Shown here: one piece after another, positions 7,874-15,246 of the stretch
Layout: each line of letters opens with the position of its first letter
How positions within the stretch are numbered: position 1 is the first letter of the stretch
Assembly: GCA_945946605.1 (NCBI GenBank)
Contig: CAMEWP010000005.1
Span: 1-33,995 of the forward strand
DNA from: an uncultured Pseudobutyrivibrio sp.
GTDB taxonomy: Bacteria; Bacillota; Clostridia; Lachnospirales; Lachnospiraceae
Direction of reading: 5' to 3'
DNA length: 33,995 bases
Program-made: the position numbers and the translations under genes
The notes under the pieces: generated by a model
Seen by the model: only the letters and a program-made list of their open reading frames with translations
Told to the model about the DNA's origin: nothing
Databases searched by the model: none

Positions 7874-9319
7874 ATGAGCGAGACTCAGAACAAAAATTAT
7901 ATTACCTGTAAACCGTGGCAGTTAGTGCTTTGGCCCTGTCACACCACAGCCAGCAATTTTCTTTACATCGCCATGTCCATGGTAAGCTACATTGCTACCG
8001 GTGAGTATGGAATTCTGGTGGCAACCGCCGGAATCATTGCTACTGCCAGCCGTATGTTTGACGGTATCATTGATCCGATCCTGGCTATGATCACAGACCG
8101 TGTACATACCAAATTCGGTACGGTCCGGGTACTGATACTGGTGGGACGAACCATACAGATCCTAAGTGTCTTTGGAATTTATTTCTGGGGTGTGGGAACC
8201 CACAGTGTTGTGCTGTATATCCTGCTGAATTTCACCTATGTTATCGGCGGAACCACATCAGCCATTGCAACCCATACCGGTAATCCGGTGCTGACAACCA
8301 ATCCGAAACAGCGTCCGAAAATTTTCCGCTGGATGATGGTATACACTATTTTTGTCAGCACATTTATCTCCAATTACCTGTCCAAGGTGCTGATTCCAAA
8401 GTACGGCAGCATCAGCACTGCCATGATGCAGGAACTGGCTATCGTTATGGTAAGTATTGTTGTGGTATTTGAGATTCTGGCTATCATTGCCATCACACCG
8501 GTAGATAAGCCGGAGAATTTCCCCAACAAGACAAAGGAAGACAATGTAAAACCAAGGGATATGTGGGAACTCATCAAAGGAAACCGTGCGCTGCAGATGT
8601 ATGTCATCAGTGGTGTGACAGATAAGATCGCCACCAATGCCACAGGACAGAATGTTATCGGTGTGCTGCTCTATGGTATCGTCATCGGTAACTATGCCTT
8701 CTCAGGATCCTTTGCTACCTATTCCATGATTCCGAAACTGTTGTTTGTATTCTTCGGAACACAGATCATGGGCAAGACCGGAAGCAAGAAAGCCATGGTA
8801 ACCTGGACTTCCATCTGTGTTGGACTTTCCCTGATCTATCTGGGATTCATGATCATCGCAGATCCTACACAGATCAGCCAGAAGGTTGTACCTACCGTGT
8901 TCTTCGTAGTGGTACAGATCGCACTGACCGCTTCCCAGTCCATGGTAAGTGCCACAACCAATTCCCTGGTTCCGGATATTGTTGACTACGAGCTTTACAG
9001 AAGCGGAAAATTTATGCCGGGTGCCGTTGGAATGATCTATGCATTCATTGATGAGTTTATGTCATCCTTCTCCAATACTATTGTAGCGGTACTGCTGACC
9101 ATGGTAGGTTATGTATCTGTACAGCCTCAGCCGGGAGATGCCTGCACCACAGCCATCTTTGCAATGACCATGTTTATCACCGTTGGTCTGCCTGTCATCG
9201 GTTGGGTTGCAACCCTTATCGCCATGAGATTCTATCCGCTGGATGCAGCAAAGATGGAGGAAGTACAGGAGCACAATGCAAGACTGCGCGAGGCACAGAA
9301 GGCTGCCAAGGCAGAGTAA
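7874..9319 (+). CDS. GPH-family sugar:cation symporter (MelB/GusB-like, MFS)
   Basis: 481 residues with about twelve hydrophobic segments. The signature of the glycoside-pentoside-hexuronide family is visible in the N-terminal half: MFDGIIDPILAMITDR followed by KFGTVR. The middle loop (KPENFPNKTKEDNVKPRD) and the conserved VPDIVDYELYRSGK in the C-terminal half also fit. It should import a sugar, glycoside, uronide or sugar acid with Na+ or H+. The start follows AAGGGGGAAGGGAGA with short spacing. Last gene of the plus-strand island operon; the next gene (apt) has its own promoter. Confidence 0.9.
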   Translation: MSETQNKNYITCKPWQLVLWPCHTTASNFLYIAMSMVSYIATGEYGILVATAGIIATASRMFDGIIDPILAMITDRVHTKFGTVRVLILVGRTIQILSVFGIYFWGVGTHSVVLYILLNFTYVIGGTTSAIATHTGNPVLTTNPKQRPKIFRWMMVYTIFVSTFISNYLSKVLIPKYGSISTAMMQELAIVMVSIVVVFEILAIIAITPVDKPENFPNKTKEDNVKPRDMWELIKGNRALQMYVISGVTDKIATNATGQNVIGVLLYGIVIGNYAFSGSFATYSMIPKLLFVFFGTQIMGKTGSKKAMVTWTSICVGLSLIYLGFMIIADPTQISQKVVPTVFFVVVQIALTASQSMVSATTNSLVPDIVDYELYRSGKFMPGAVGMIYAFIDEFMSSFSNTIVAVLLTMVGYVSVQPQPGDACTTAIFAMTMFITVGLPVIGWVATLIAMRFYPLDAAKMEEVQEHNARLREAQKAAKAE

Positions 9320-9326
9320 AAGTGTG

Positions 9327-9355
9327 TTGACATCCGTCTGCAAACCGACTATCAT
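9327..9355 (+). promoter_or_regulatory. sigma-A promoter of apt
   Basis: TTGACA at 9327-9332, 17-base spacer, TATCAT at 9350-9355. It starts eight bases after the transporter stop codon, so apt is separated from the catabolic operon. The leader of about 47 bases contains the palindrome GCATCGATGC and has no strong Shine-Dalgarno sequence. Confidence 0.75.
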
Positions 9356-9408
9356 AGAACCGTGATAAACGGCATCGATGCGGATGCAGAAAGTGGGGCA
9401 TTTCCAAC

Positions 9409-9933
9409 ATGAAGAAGATAGAAGACTACATAAGAAGCATTCCGGATTTCCCGGAGGAGGGAATTATTTTCCGTGATGTAACAAGCGTTCTGCAGGACGC
9501 AGAGGGCCTGAAACTGGCCATCGATTCCATGATCAAATTGTTAGACGGTGTAGATTTTGATGTGATCGCAGGAGCGGAGGCCCGAGGATTTATGTTTGGT
9601 ATGCCTATCGCATATGCACTGGGCAAGCCTTTCGTACCGGTGAGAAAAGCTGGCAAGCTTCCCTGTGAGACAGTATCCCAGGATTACGCCTTAGAGTACG
9701 GTACTGCTACCATTGAGATTCATAAAGATGCCATCTGTCCGGGACAGAAGGTGGTTCTGGTGGATGATCTCATCGCTACCGGCGGCACCATTGAGGCGGC
9801 AGCCAAACTGGTGGAGAAACTGGGAGGCGAAGTTGTGAAAGTGATCTTCCTGATCGAGCTGGCCGGACTGAAAGGCCGGGAGAAGTTATCTGCCTATGAT
9901 GTGGCATCAGTGATCACTTATGAAGGAAAATAA
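9409..9933 (+). CDS. apt: adenine phosphoribosyltransferase
   Basis: 174 residues, the usual length. It converts adenine and PRPP to AMP in purine salvage. The PRPP-binding loop VVLVDDLIATGGT is at 115-127, and the N-terminal IPDFPEEGIIFRDVTSVLQD and AGAEARGF are characteristic of Apt. The ribosome binding site is weak (a GGGG 13 bases upstream), but the ATG matches the family start. The coding end is followed within five bases by trmO, so the two are co-transcribed from the promoter at 9327-9355. Confidence 0.95.
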   Translation: MKKIEDYIRSIPDFPEEGIIFRDVTSVLQDAEGLKLAIDSMIKLLDGVDFDVIAGAEARGFMFGMPIAYALGKPFVPVRKAGKLPCETVSQDYALEYGTATIEIHKDAICPGQKVVLVDDLIATGGTIEAAAKLVEKLGGEVVKVIFLIELAGLKGREKLSAYDVASVITYEGK

Positions 9934-9937
9934 TCAT

Positions 9938-10630
9938 ATGAATAAGGAATTGCAAGTTATTGCCCATATTGAGAGTGAGTTTACACAGAAGTTTGGGATT
10001 CCGAGACAAAGCGGGCTGGTGGCAGATGCCACCGCCCGCATTGTGTTTGAGCGGGAATACAGGGATCCTGCAGCTTTCCGTGGAATTGAGGAATACGAAT
10101 ACCTGTGGCTGCTCTGGGGATTTTCCCAGAGTGAGGGCAGAGGTTACAGTGCAACGGTCCGACCGCCCCGGCTTGGCGGGAAAAAACGGATGGGGGTTTT
10201 TGCCACAAGGGCGCCTTATCGGCCAAACAACATCGGCCTGTCATCGGTGCGGCTGGATCATCTGGAACTTTCGGAGACGGAAGGTCCCGTTCTTGTGGTG
10301 AAGGGGGCAGATCTGTTAAATGGTACGCCCATCTATGACGTGAAACCCTATATTGCCTATACGGATGCCCATCCGGATGCCGGAGGAGGCTATGCCAAAC
10401 CGGGAGAACAGGAACTGCTGGTGGATTTTCCGGAGGAGCTGCAGCAGAAACTGCCGGAAGATTTGCGAAGTACCGTTACAGAACTGCTCCGGCAGGACCC
10501 AAGACCCGGGTATGACGAGGATTCCAAGCGGGAATATGCCATGAATTACGGCGGATATGATGTACGGTTTGGGGTGGAAGAAGAGCGCCTTACGGTGACG
10601 GATGTTTGTCAGATCAGAGGGATGACCTGA
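9938..10630 (+). CDS. trmO: tRNA (N6-threonylcarbamoyladenosine(37)-N6)-methyltransferase TrmO (TsaA family)
   Basis: 230 residues. The signature GVFATRAPYRPNNIGLS (86-102) and GTPIYDVKPYIAYTD define the TsaA/TrmO beta-barrel family, whose E. coli member uses S-adenosylmethionine to methylate t6A37 of tRNAs. The C-terminal 80 residues with DPRPGY and YDVRF fit the TrmO C-terminal domain. The start at 9938 is preferred to the in-frame ATG at 9920, which overlaps apt and lacks a ribosome binding site; GAAGGA at 9922-9927 serves 9938. It converges with the HAD gene, and the two coding ends overlap by 22 bases. Confidence 0.88.
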   Translation: MNKELQVIAHIESEFTQKFGIPRQSGLVADATARIVFEREYRDPAAFRGIEEYEYLWLLWGFSQSEGRGYSATVRPPRLGGKKRMGVFATRAPYRPNNIGLSSVRLDHLELSETEGPVLVVKGADLLNGTPIYDVKPYIAYTDAHPDAGGGYAKPGEQELLVDFPEELQQKLPEDLRSTVTELLRQDPRPGYDEDSKREYAMNYGGYDVRFGVEEERLTVTDVCQIRGMT

Positions 10631-11253
10631 TCCAGGCTGTCAGCAACACCGTAGAGCATGGGCATCAGATCCTCTGTGGGTTGTGTCAGGTCCGGTACCA
10701 TGATGGTGCGGCAGCCTGCCCGGTAGGCAGCAGTGATACCGTTGGGGGAATCTTCGATGGCGATGCAGTCACCGGGATCCTCTCCAATCTGCCGGCAGGC
10801 ATAGAGGTAAACATCCGGGTGGGGTTTACCGCGCTTTACCATGTGAGCGCTGATGACGGTGTCAAAGGCATCCGCCAGACCGATCTGCCCCAGCCGTTCC
10901 ATGGCCCAGTCGTATCGGGTGGCTGTGGCAACGGCAGATTTGATATGCTGTTTCCTCAGGTAGGAAAGCAGTTCGTCAATGCCGGGCTTTGCCTGAATAC
11001 CATATTTTTCGATGAGAGTCTGAACGCTTTTGTTGTTGTAGGCGCGGATCTGATCCATGGGGATATCTTCCCCAAAACGCTCTCTTGCCCAACGGTAGGT
11101 GTCTTCATGGTTGAGACTGCGTTTAAAAAGAGCATCTTCCGGAGTAAACTCAGTGTAACCGAAATGGTGAAAGGATTTGGGCCAACATTCATAATAATAT
11201 TTCTCGGTGTCTGTGATGACGCCGTCCATGTCAAATATCACTGCATGTATCAT
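10609..11253 (-). CDS. HAD-superfamily hydrolase, beta-phosphoglucomutase-like
   Basis: 214 residues. HAD motif I FDMDGV with D8 and D10, motif II threonine at TAT (residues 110-112), motif III K143 in KRGKPHP and motif IV acidic pair E167-D168 in AIEDSPNG are all present. A helical cap (about 17-90) is inserted after motif I, placing it in subclass IA with phosphatases and beta-phosphoglucomutase. It should act on a small phosphorylated metabolite in the cytoplasm; which one is unknown. The start is set at 11253 because the ATG overlaps the LysR stop as ATGA, a normal translational coupling. A longer upstream open frame is an artefact of reading into the LysR gene. Confidence 0.85.
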   Translation of the reverse strand: MIHAVIFDMDGVITDTEKYYYECWPKSFHHFGYTEFTPEDALFKRSLNHEDTYRWARERFGEDIPMDQIRAYNNKSVQTLIEKYGIQAKPGIDELLSYLRKQHIKSAVATATRYDWAMERLGQIGLADAFDTVISAHMVKRGKPHPDVYLYACRQIGEDPGDCIAIEDSPNGITAAYRAGCRTIMVPDLTQPTEDLMPMLYGVADSLDQVIPLI

Positions 11254-12128
11254 TTCTGTTCTCCCGTCACATACTCTTTCACATATTTTACCATTTCCTT
11301 GGCAGCAGGTGACAGCAGCTCCATATTCAGGCAGCAGATGCCCAGCACACGGTACTGTTCCGGCTGGATGGGATAGATATCCACATTGCAGGAAACCGTC
11401 TTTGTGAAAAGTTCCGGCATGATGCAGATCCCGGCGCCGCATTCCACCATAGCCATGGTGGACTGGTCATCTAATACATGGCAGTTGGCCCGGACAGAAA
11501 GCCGGTATTTATTGAGAAAATTGGTGATGTCCGTATCACAGCTTTCCTGCTGGATCACAAAGGGCTGGTTTTTCAGGTCATCCGGGGTCATGCACTGGGT
11601 ATATGCAGGCATGTAGCCTTTGGGAACCACACACATGAGATTATCCCGGTACAGAGGAAGGAAGGGCAGACCTTCTTTGGCTTCCTGGGAGACGATGCCA
11701 AAATCGATGATACCGTTGCGGATCCAGCTGATGGTGTCAGAGTAGGAACCCTGGTACACTTCAATGTCAATCTGTGGATAATCCTGCTGAAAGGCTTTAA
11801 TAATGTGGGGAACCCAGGCCAGACAGACGGTGTTGGTGCATCCTAACTTTACCTTTCCGGTCTGGAGTCCGTTGAGATTCTGGATGGCCTGCTGCAAATT
11901 GTTGTTACTGGTGATGATCTTCTGGATATAGGGATAGAGCTGTAAGCCTGCACTTGTCAGCTTTACTCCGGATTTGCTTCTGGCAAACAGGGAACAGCCC
12001 ACCTCAGCTTCCATGGCAGAGATGGAGTGGCTGATGGCGGATGGTGTCAGGTGAAGAATGGAGGCAGCTTTGGCAAAAGAGCCCTGCTCCATTACTGTCT
12101 GGAAAATTTCATAGGATAAAAGTGTCAT
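11250..12128 (-). CDS. LysR-family transcriptional regulator
   Basis: 292 residues. An N-terminal winged helix-turn-helix (FQTVMEQGSFAKAASILHLT and SAISHSISAMEAEVGCSLF, about residues 8-48) is followed by a periplasmic-binding-protein-like effector domain (GKVKLGCTN onward). It is translationally coupled to the HAD phosphatase gene downstream, so the pair may share an effector, with the regulator controlling its own operon. A sigma-A promoter (12204-12232) and a perfect 17-base palindrome (12161-12177) lie in the leader. Confidence 0.9.
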   Translation of the reverse strand: MTLLSYEIFQTVMEQGSFAKAASILHLTPSAISHSISAMEAEVGCSLFARSKSGVKLTSAGLQLYPYIQKIITSNNNLQQAIQNLNGLQTGKVKLGCTNTVCLAWVPHIIKAFQQDYPQIDIEVYQGSYSDTISWIRNGIIDFGIVSQEAKEGLPFLPLYRDNLMCVVPKGYMPAYTQCMTPDDLKNQPFVIQQESCDTDITNFLNKYRLSVRANCHVLDDQSTMAMVECGAGICIMPELFTKTVSCNVDIYPIQPEQYRVLGICCLNMELLSPAAKEMVKYVKEYVTGEQK

Positions 12129-12160
12129 GGAATGTTACCTTCTTTCGTGGGTGAATAAAA

Positions 12161-12177
12161 TTCATCGGGTCGATGAA
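12161..12177. promoter_or_regulatory. perfect dyad in the LysR leader
   Basis: TTCATCG-GGT-CGATGAA: seven-base perfect arms around three bases. It lies between the predicted LysR transcription start (about 12197, minus strand) and the ATG at 12128. It could be an operator or a short RNA hairpin occluding upstream leader sequence; the protein that binds it is unknown. Confidence 0.5.
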
Positions 12178-12203
12178 AAGGTTGAACTTTACTTCATGCC
12201 AAT

Positions 12204-12232
12204 ATCATATTACAATATCATCAGACAGTCAA
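12204..12232 (-). promoter_or_regulatory. sigma-A promoter of the LysR-HAD operon
   Basis: On the minus strand TTGACT (12232-12227), a 17-base spacer and TATGAT (12209-12204). The predicted start of transcription is about 70 bases upstream of the LysR start codon. Confidence 0.65.
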
Positions 12233-12259
12233 ATGTTGAGTAATCTTTTTTTCTTTTTT

Positions 12260-12284
12260 GGGCAGTTGCAAGACTGCCCTTTTT
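12260..12284 (+). terminator. plus-strand intrinsic terminator with no obvious gene upstream
   Basis: GGGCAGT (12260-12266), six-base loop, ACTGCCC (12273-12279), then TTTTT. Orientation is plus strand: the opposite side is A-rich when read on the minus strand. All coding sequence immediately to the left is on the minus strand, so it must end a short plus-strand transcript or insulate the Rrf2 gene. Confidence 0.65.
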
Positions 12285-12299
12285 CCTTTTTATGAATCG

Positions 12300-12308
12300 T
12301 GATATAAT
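12300..12308 (+). promoter_or_regulatory. extended -10 promoter of the Rrf2 gene
   Basis: TGA-TATAAT: an extended -10 (TGN) at 12300-12308. No good -35 is present 17 bases upstream, where the U-tract of the terminator lies. Downstream, ATCAAT occurs three times between about 12317 and 12352 and could be an operator for the Rrf2 protein. Confidence 0.55.
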
Positions 12309-12385
12309 AGTAAAATCAATAAAGAATCAATGGAATGAATAGATCAATAGAATTATTTTAAAGAACGAGAGCAAGGAGGAGTACC

Positions 12386-12796
12386 ATGCGGGTTTCTACA
12401 AAGGGGCGTTATGCTTTGACCATTATGATAGAACTGGCACTTCACCGGGAAGAAGGCTATCTTTCCCTGAAGGATGTGGCTGAGAAGAAGGGCATTTCCA
12501 TGAAATATCTGGAAATGATCGTCAGCAATCTGAACAAGGCCGGATATGTGGTAGGCCAGCGGGGCAAGTCCGGGGGATATCGTCTGGCAAAAGATCCAAA
12601 GGACTATTCCATCGGAGGCATTTTAAAGACCTGTGAGGGAAGTCTGGCGCCGGTGAAATGTCTGGATGATGAGAATACCGTCTGTGAGAAGGCCGGGGAG
12701 TGTCTGACACTGCCCCTCTGGTCCAAACTGGATCAGATCATCGATCAGTATCTGGAGAGTGTGTCCCTGCAGGATTTATTGGATGGAAAGGTGTGA
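12386..12796 (+). CDS. Rrf2-family transcriptional regulator, probably Fe-S
   Basis: 136 residues with the Rrf2 winged-helix start MRVSTKGRYALTIMIELA, recognition region YLEMIVSNLNKAGYV and the wing motif GKSGGYRLA. Cysteines C92, C100 and C106 (C-x7-C-x5-C), plus C83, fall where IscR/NsrR-type proteins ligate an iron-sulfur cluster, so it may sense Fe-S status, oxidants or nitric oxide. The spacing differs slightly from E. coli IscR (x5/x5) and resembles that of other Firmicute members. The usual partners (cysteine desulfurase, NifU, cysK) are not adjacent. AAGGAGGAG at 12373-12381 is a strong ribosome binding site. Confidence 0.88.
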   Translation: MRVSTKGRYALTIMIELALHREEGYLSLKDVAEKKGISMKYLEMIVSNLNKAGYVVGQRGKSGGYRLAKDPKDYSIGGILKTCEGSLAPVKCLDDENTVCEKAGECLTLPLWSKLDQIIDQYLESVSLQDLLDGKV

Positions 12797-12800
12797 TCCT

Positions 12801-13121
12801 ATGGTTTTGTTATTGGCAGTTCAGAGTGTTGAACGCAAAATTGAGATGCAGACATCTGTGATCGTTGGTAATTATGAGTTTTATTATGCCAGTGGGAAAC
12901 TGGCTGCGCTGACAGATCTGCCGGCGGAGGGCAGCACGCCGCCCATGGAATTAAAGGAGCAGGTGATGACGGCTATAGAAGGATTTTCCCCTGCAGATCC
13001 GGGGCAGTCTTATCTTGTGAGACTGTTGGACCGCTATCGTCCTTCCGAGGCCTGGGATGAACAGATGGAACAGCTTTTTTTGTGGGGAAAAACAGGAAAG
13101 CAGCCGGAAATGGGGAAGTAA
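12801..13121 (+). CDS. small hypothetical protein downstream of the Rrf2 gene
   Basis: A 106-residue frame starts four bases after the Rrf2 stop (ATG at 12801, GGAAAGGTG upstream). The product begins MVLLLAVQSVERKIEMQ, has no membrane segment long enough to be convincing, and its C-terminal half is acidic with aromatic residues (WDEQMEQLFLWGK). A shorter start at 12846 is possible. I do not recognise a family. Tight spacing suggests co-transcription with the regulator gene. Confidence 0.5.
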   Translation: MVLLLAVQSVERKIEMQTSVIVGNYEFYYASGKLAALTDLPAEGSTPPMELKEQVMTAIEGFSPADPGQSYLVRLLDRYRPSEAWDEQMEQLFLWGKTGKQPEMGK

Positions 13122-13149
13122 ACTCTCATGATACTGTAGAGTTTGGGAG
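13119..13149 (+). promoter_or_regulatory. MerR-type operator upstream of the merR-like gene
   Basis: A perfect seven-base inverted repeat AAACTCT (13120-13126) / AGAGTTT (13138-13144). Aligned with the promoter at 14009-14039 it has the same CTCATG start and GTT end of a 19-base interval, flanked by TAAACT in the -35 place and a degenerate TGGGAG in the -10 place, which overlaps the ribosome binding site GGGAGG. It is probably the autoregulatory site, possibly decayed as a promoter. Confidence 0.5.
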
Positions 13150-13155
13150 GCGGCC

Positions 13156-14001
13156 ATGAATACAGAATTATTATCCATTGGGAAAATGGCAAAGATCAAT
13201 CATATATCCATTGCCACGCTGCGGCTTTATGAGGAAAAGGGACTTCTGATCCCACGTTACATCAATCCGGAAAGCGGATACCGGTACTATGATGTTTCCT
13301 AGAATGCCCGGCTGGATATGATCGCCTACATGAAAGAACTGGGGATGAGTCTGTCGGAGATTGCTGATGTTCTGCAAAAGGAGGACCTGGCGCTGATCGA
13401 AGATATTCTGGCACAAAAAAATGAACAGCTTCACGAGCAGATGCGGGAATTGAAGAGCAGACATGACGCGGTGGAGCGGGCCATTATGTCCATTGAGCGT
13501 TACCGTAAGTCCCCCAAAACCGGCACCATGGCCTTAGAGTACATAGACCGCCGTTATATCTGGGGGATTCCATGTTCCGCTAACTTTTATGAGAGTGATA
13601 TCAGAGGCTATGAAGCGGAACTTTCCGGGCTTCGTGCAGCTCTGGAAAAGGAAAATTTCAGTCAGATCCATTCCTATAACATTGGCACTTCCATTGCAAA
13701 AGAGGATTTCCTGGAAGGAAATTTTGTTGCGGAAAAGATCTTTGTTTTCACAGGCAAGCATGTGGAGAATACCCATGCGGTGCTGCAGACCATAGACAGC
13801 GGTATGTATGCCTGCATTTACCTGGATCGGTATGATGATGAGATAGCATATGCCAATATGCTGAAGGACTACTGTAAACAAAACAATTATCAGATTGCAG
13901 GGGACTATATCTGTGAAGTGATGACGGAGTTCAATGTGTTTTGCAGTGACCAGCGGAACATGTTTTTAAGACTCCAGGTACCCATCAGTTTTCCAAAATA
14001 A
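13156..14001 (+). pseudogene. MerR-family regulator (GyrI-like effector domain) interrupted by an in-frame TAG
   Basis: From the ATG at 13156 (GGGAGG six bases upstream) the frame reads a MerR helix-turn-helix, LLSIGKMAKINHISIATLRL and YEEKGLLIP, up to GYRYYDVS, then TAG at 13300-13302 (codon 49). The same frame continues without another stop to 14001: NARLDMIAYMKELGMSLSEI, a coiled-coil dimerisation helix and a C-terminal BmrR/GyrI-like effector domain of about 150 residues. Other MerR proteins have glutamine or a similar residue here, so CAG to TAG is the simplest lesion. If real, only a 48-residue DNA-binding fragment without dimerisation helix is made, or a separate product initiates downstream (for example at 13318). 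Its probable target gene follows. Confidence 0.85.
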
Positions 14002-14008
14002 AAAGCCC

Positions 14009-14039
14009 TTGACTCTCATGTAAACGGAGGGTTTACAAT
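14009..14039 (+). promoter_or_regulatory. MerR-type promoter with 19-base spacer
   Basis: TTGACT at 14009-14014 and TACAAT at 14034-14039 are separated by 19 bases, the overlong spacing that MerR-family activators untwist. The spacer contains ACTCTC-N9-GAGGGT (one mismatch from a perfect dyad), and GTAAAC-GGAGG-GTTTAC (14020-14036) is a second inverted repeat. It lies immediately behind the merR-like gene and drives the dehydrogenase gene. Confidence 0.7.
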
Positions 14040-14073
14040 GAAATTACAACAAGGAGAAGGAGCTAATTTCATT

Positions 14074-15099
14074 ATGGAGAAAGTGAAAGTTGTACAGTAT
14101 GGCTGCGGTAAAATGTCAAAATATACCCTGCGCTATTTATATGAGCATGGTGCTCAGATCGTTGGAGCTATCGATGTAAATCCTGCGGTGGTTGGTATGG
14201 ACGTTGGGGATTATGCCGAGTTGGGGGTAAAGACCGGTATTCTCATTTCCAATGATCCGGACAAAGTGCTGGATGAGTGCGATGCGGACGTGGCCATCGT
14301 TACATTGTTCAGCTTTATCGGAGATATTTACGATCATGTAGAAAAATGTGTGTCCCGTGGTATCAATGTGATCACAACCTGTGAGGAAGCCATTTATCCC
14401 TGGACCACAGCAGCTGCACAGATCAACCGTCTGGATGCATTGGCGAAGGAAAATAACTGCACCATTACTGGTTCCGGTATGCAGGATATCTTCTGGATTA
14501 ATATGGTGGCTATGGTTGCCAGCGGCTGCAATAAGCTGACAAAGATCAAAGGTGCATACAGTTACAATGTAGATGAATATGGACTGGCACTGGCAAAAGC
14601 CCATGGCTGTGACCTTACAAAGGAGGAGTTTGAGAGTACCATCGCTCATCCGGCAGAGTTTGAGCCCTCTTATGCATGGAATGCCAGTGAGGCACTGTGC
14701 AACAAACTGGGTCTCACCATTAAATCCATCAAGCAGGAGCATGTTCCCTATATCATTGATGAGGACATTTACAGTGAGACTCTTGGAAAGACTATCGAGG
14801 CAGGAAGATGCATCGGAATGTCTGCTGTGGTTACCATTGAGACCATGCAGGGAATTACCATTGAGGAGGAAACCATCGGTAAGGTATATGGCCTGGATGA
14901 CGGGGATATGTGTGACTGGTGGCTTACCGGTGAACCGGATACAGAGTTCCATGTAGTAAAACCTGCTACAGTAGAACATACCTGCGCAACCATCGTAAAC
15001 CGTATTCCTACCCTGCTTACAGCACCGGCAGGCTATGTGACCAGCGATCAGTTAGATCCTCATTGCTACCTGACCTATCCCATGGAATATCATATTTAA
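14074..15099 (+). CDS. NAD(P)-dependent dehydrogenase resembling 2,4-diaminopentanoate dehydrogenase / DapB-like
   Basis: 341 residues. An N-terminal Rossmann fold starts [11 protein letters not shown] (G10, G12), followed by [17 protein letters not shown] and [12 protein letters not shown]. The overall form fits the dihydrodipicolinate-reductase-like family that includes 2,4-diaminopentanoate dehydrogenase of ornithine fermentation. No ornithine aminomutase or thiolase genes are nearby, so the substrate (an amino or diamino acid) is uncertain. The ATG at 14074 with GGAGAAGGAG upstream is chosen over the in-frame ATG at 14038, because 14038 lies inside the -10 element. Regulated, by inference, by the adjacent MerR-like protein. 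A strong terminator follows. Confidence 0.65.
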   Translation: MEKVKVVQYGCGKMSKYTLRYLYEHGAQIVGAIDVNPAVVGMDVGDYAELGVKTGILISNDPDKVLDECDADVAIVTLFSFIGDIYDHVEKCVSRGINVITTCEEAIYPWTTAAAQINRLDALAKENNCTITGSGMQDIFWINMVAMVASGCNKLTKIKGAYSYNVDEYGLALAKAHGCDLTKEEFESTIAHPAEFEPSYAWNASEALCNKLGLTIKSIKQEHVPYIIDEDIYSETLGKTIEAGRCIGMSAVVTIETMQGITIEEETIGKVYGLDDGDMCDWWLTGEPDTEFHVVKPATVEHTCATIVNRIPTLLTAPAGYVTSDQLDPHCYLTYPMEYHI

Positions 15100-15126
15100 G
15101 CTCATAGTTCGCCTCATTTTTTCATT

Positions 15127-15161
15127 TATCGCCCTATCCATTTTCTGTGGATAGGGCGATA
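15127..15161 (+). terminator. intrinsic terminator after the dehydrogenase gene
   Basis: A perfect 14-base stem (TATCGCCCTATCCA and its complement) with a seven-base loop TTTTCTG, followed by TTTATTT. It begins 28 bases after the stop codon. Confidence 0.9.
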
Positions 15162-15212
15162 TTTATTTCCAATCATTTCTGATCATTTTCTGCAGTTTCC
15201 ACATTTTCCCTG

Positions 15213-15246
15213 TTGACTTTCTTTTTTTGGGTTAGTTTATCCTAAC
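15213..15246 (+). promoter_or_regulatory. promoter with overlapping GTTAG-N6-CTAAC operator
   Basis: TTGACT at 15213-15218 is followed, 17 bases on, by a poor -10 (TTTATC at 15236). The -10 region lies inside the dyad GTTAG (15231-15235) / CTAAC (15242-15246), which looks like DtxR/IdeR-type metal-repressor boxes (TTAGG...CCTAA). A second inverted repeat AAGTAA / TTACTT follows between about 15249 and 15268. The downstream operon is therefore probably repressed, perhaps by an iron or manganese regulator. Confidence 0.45.

Noticed and set aside
10609-11442. HAD protein with a 63-residue N-terminal extension
   Set aside because: The extension is the LysR 3' coding region read in another frame; the HAD motif starts with the ATG at 11253 that overlaps the LysR stop.
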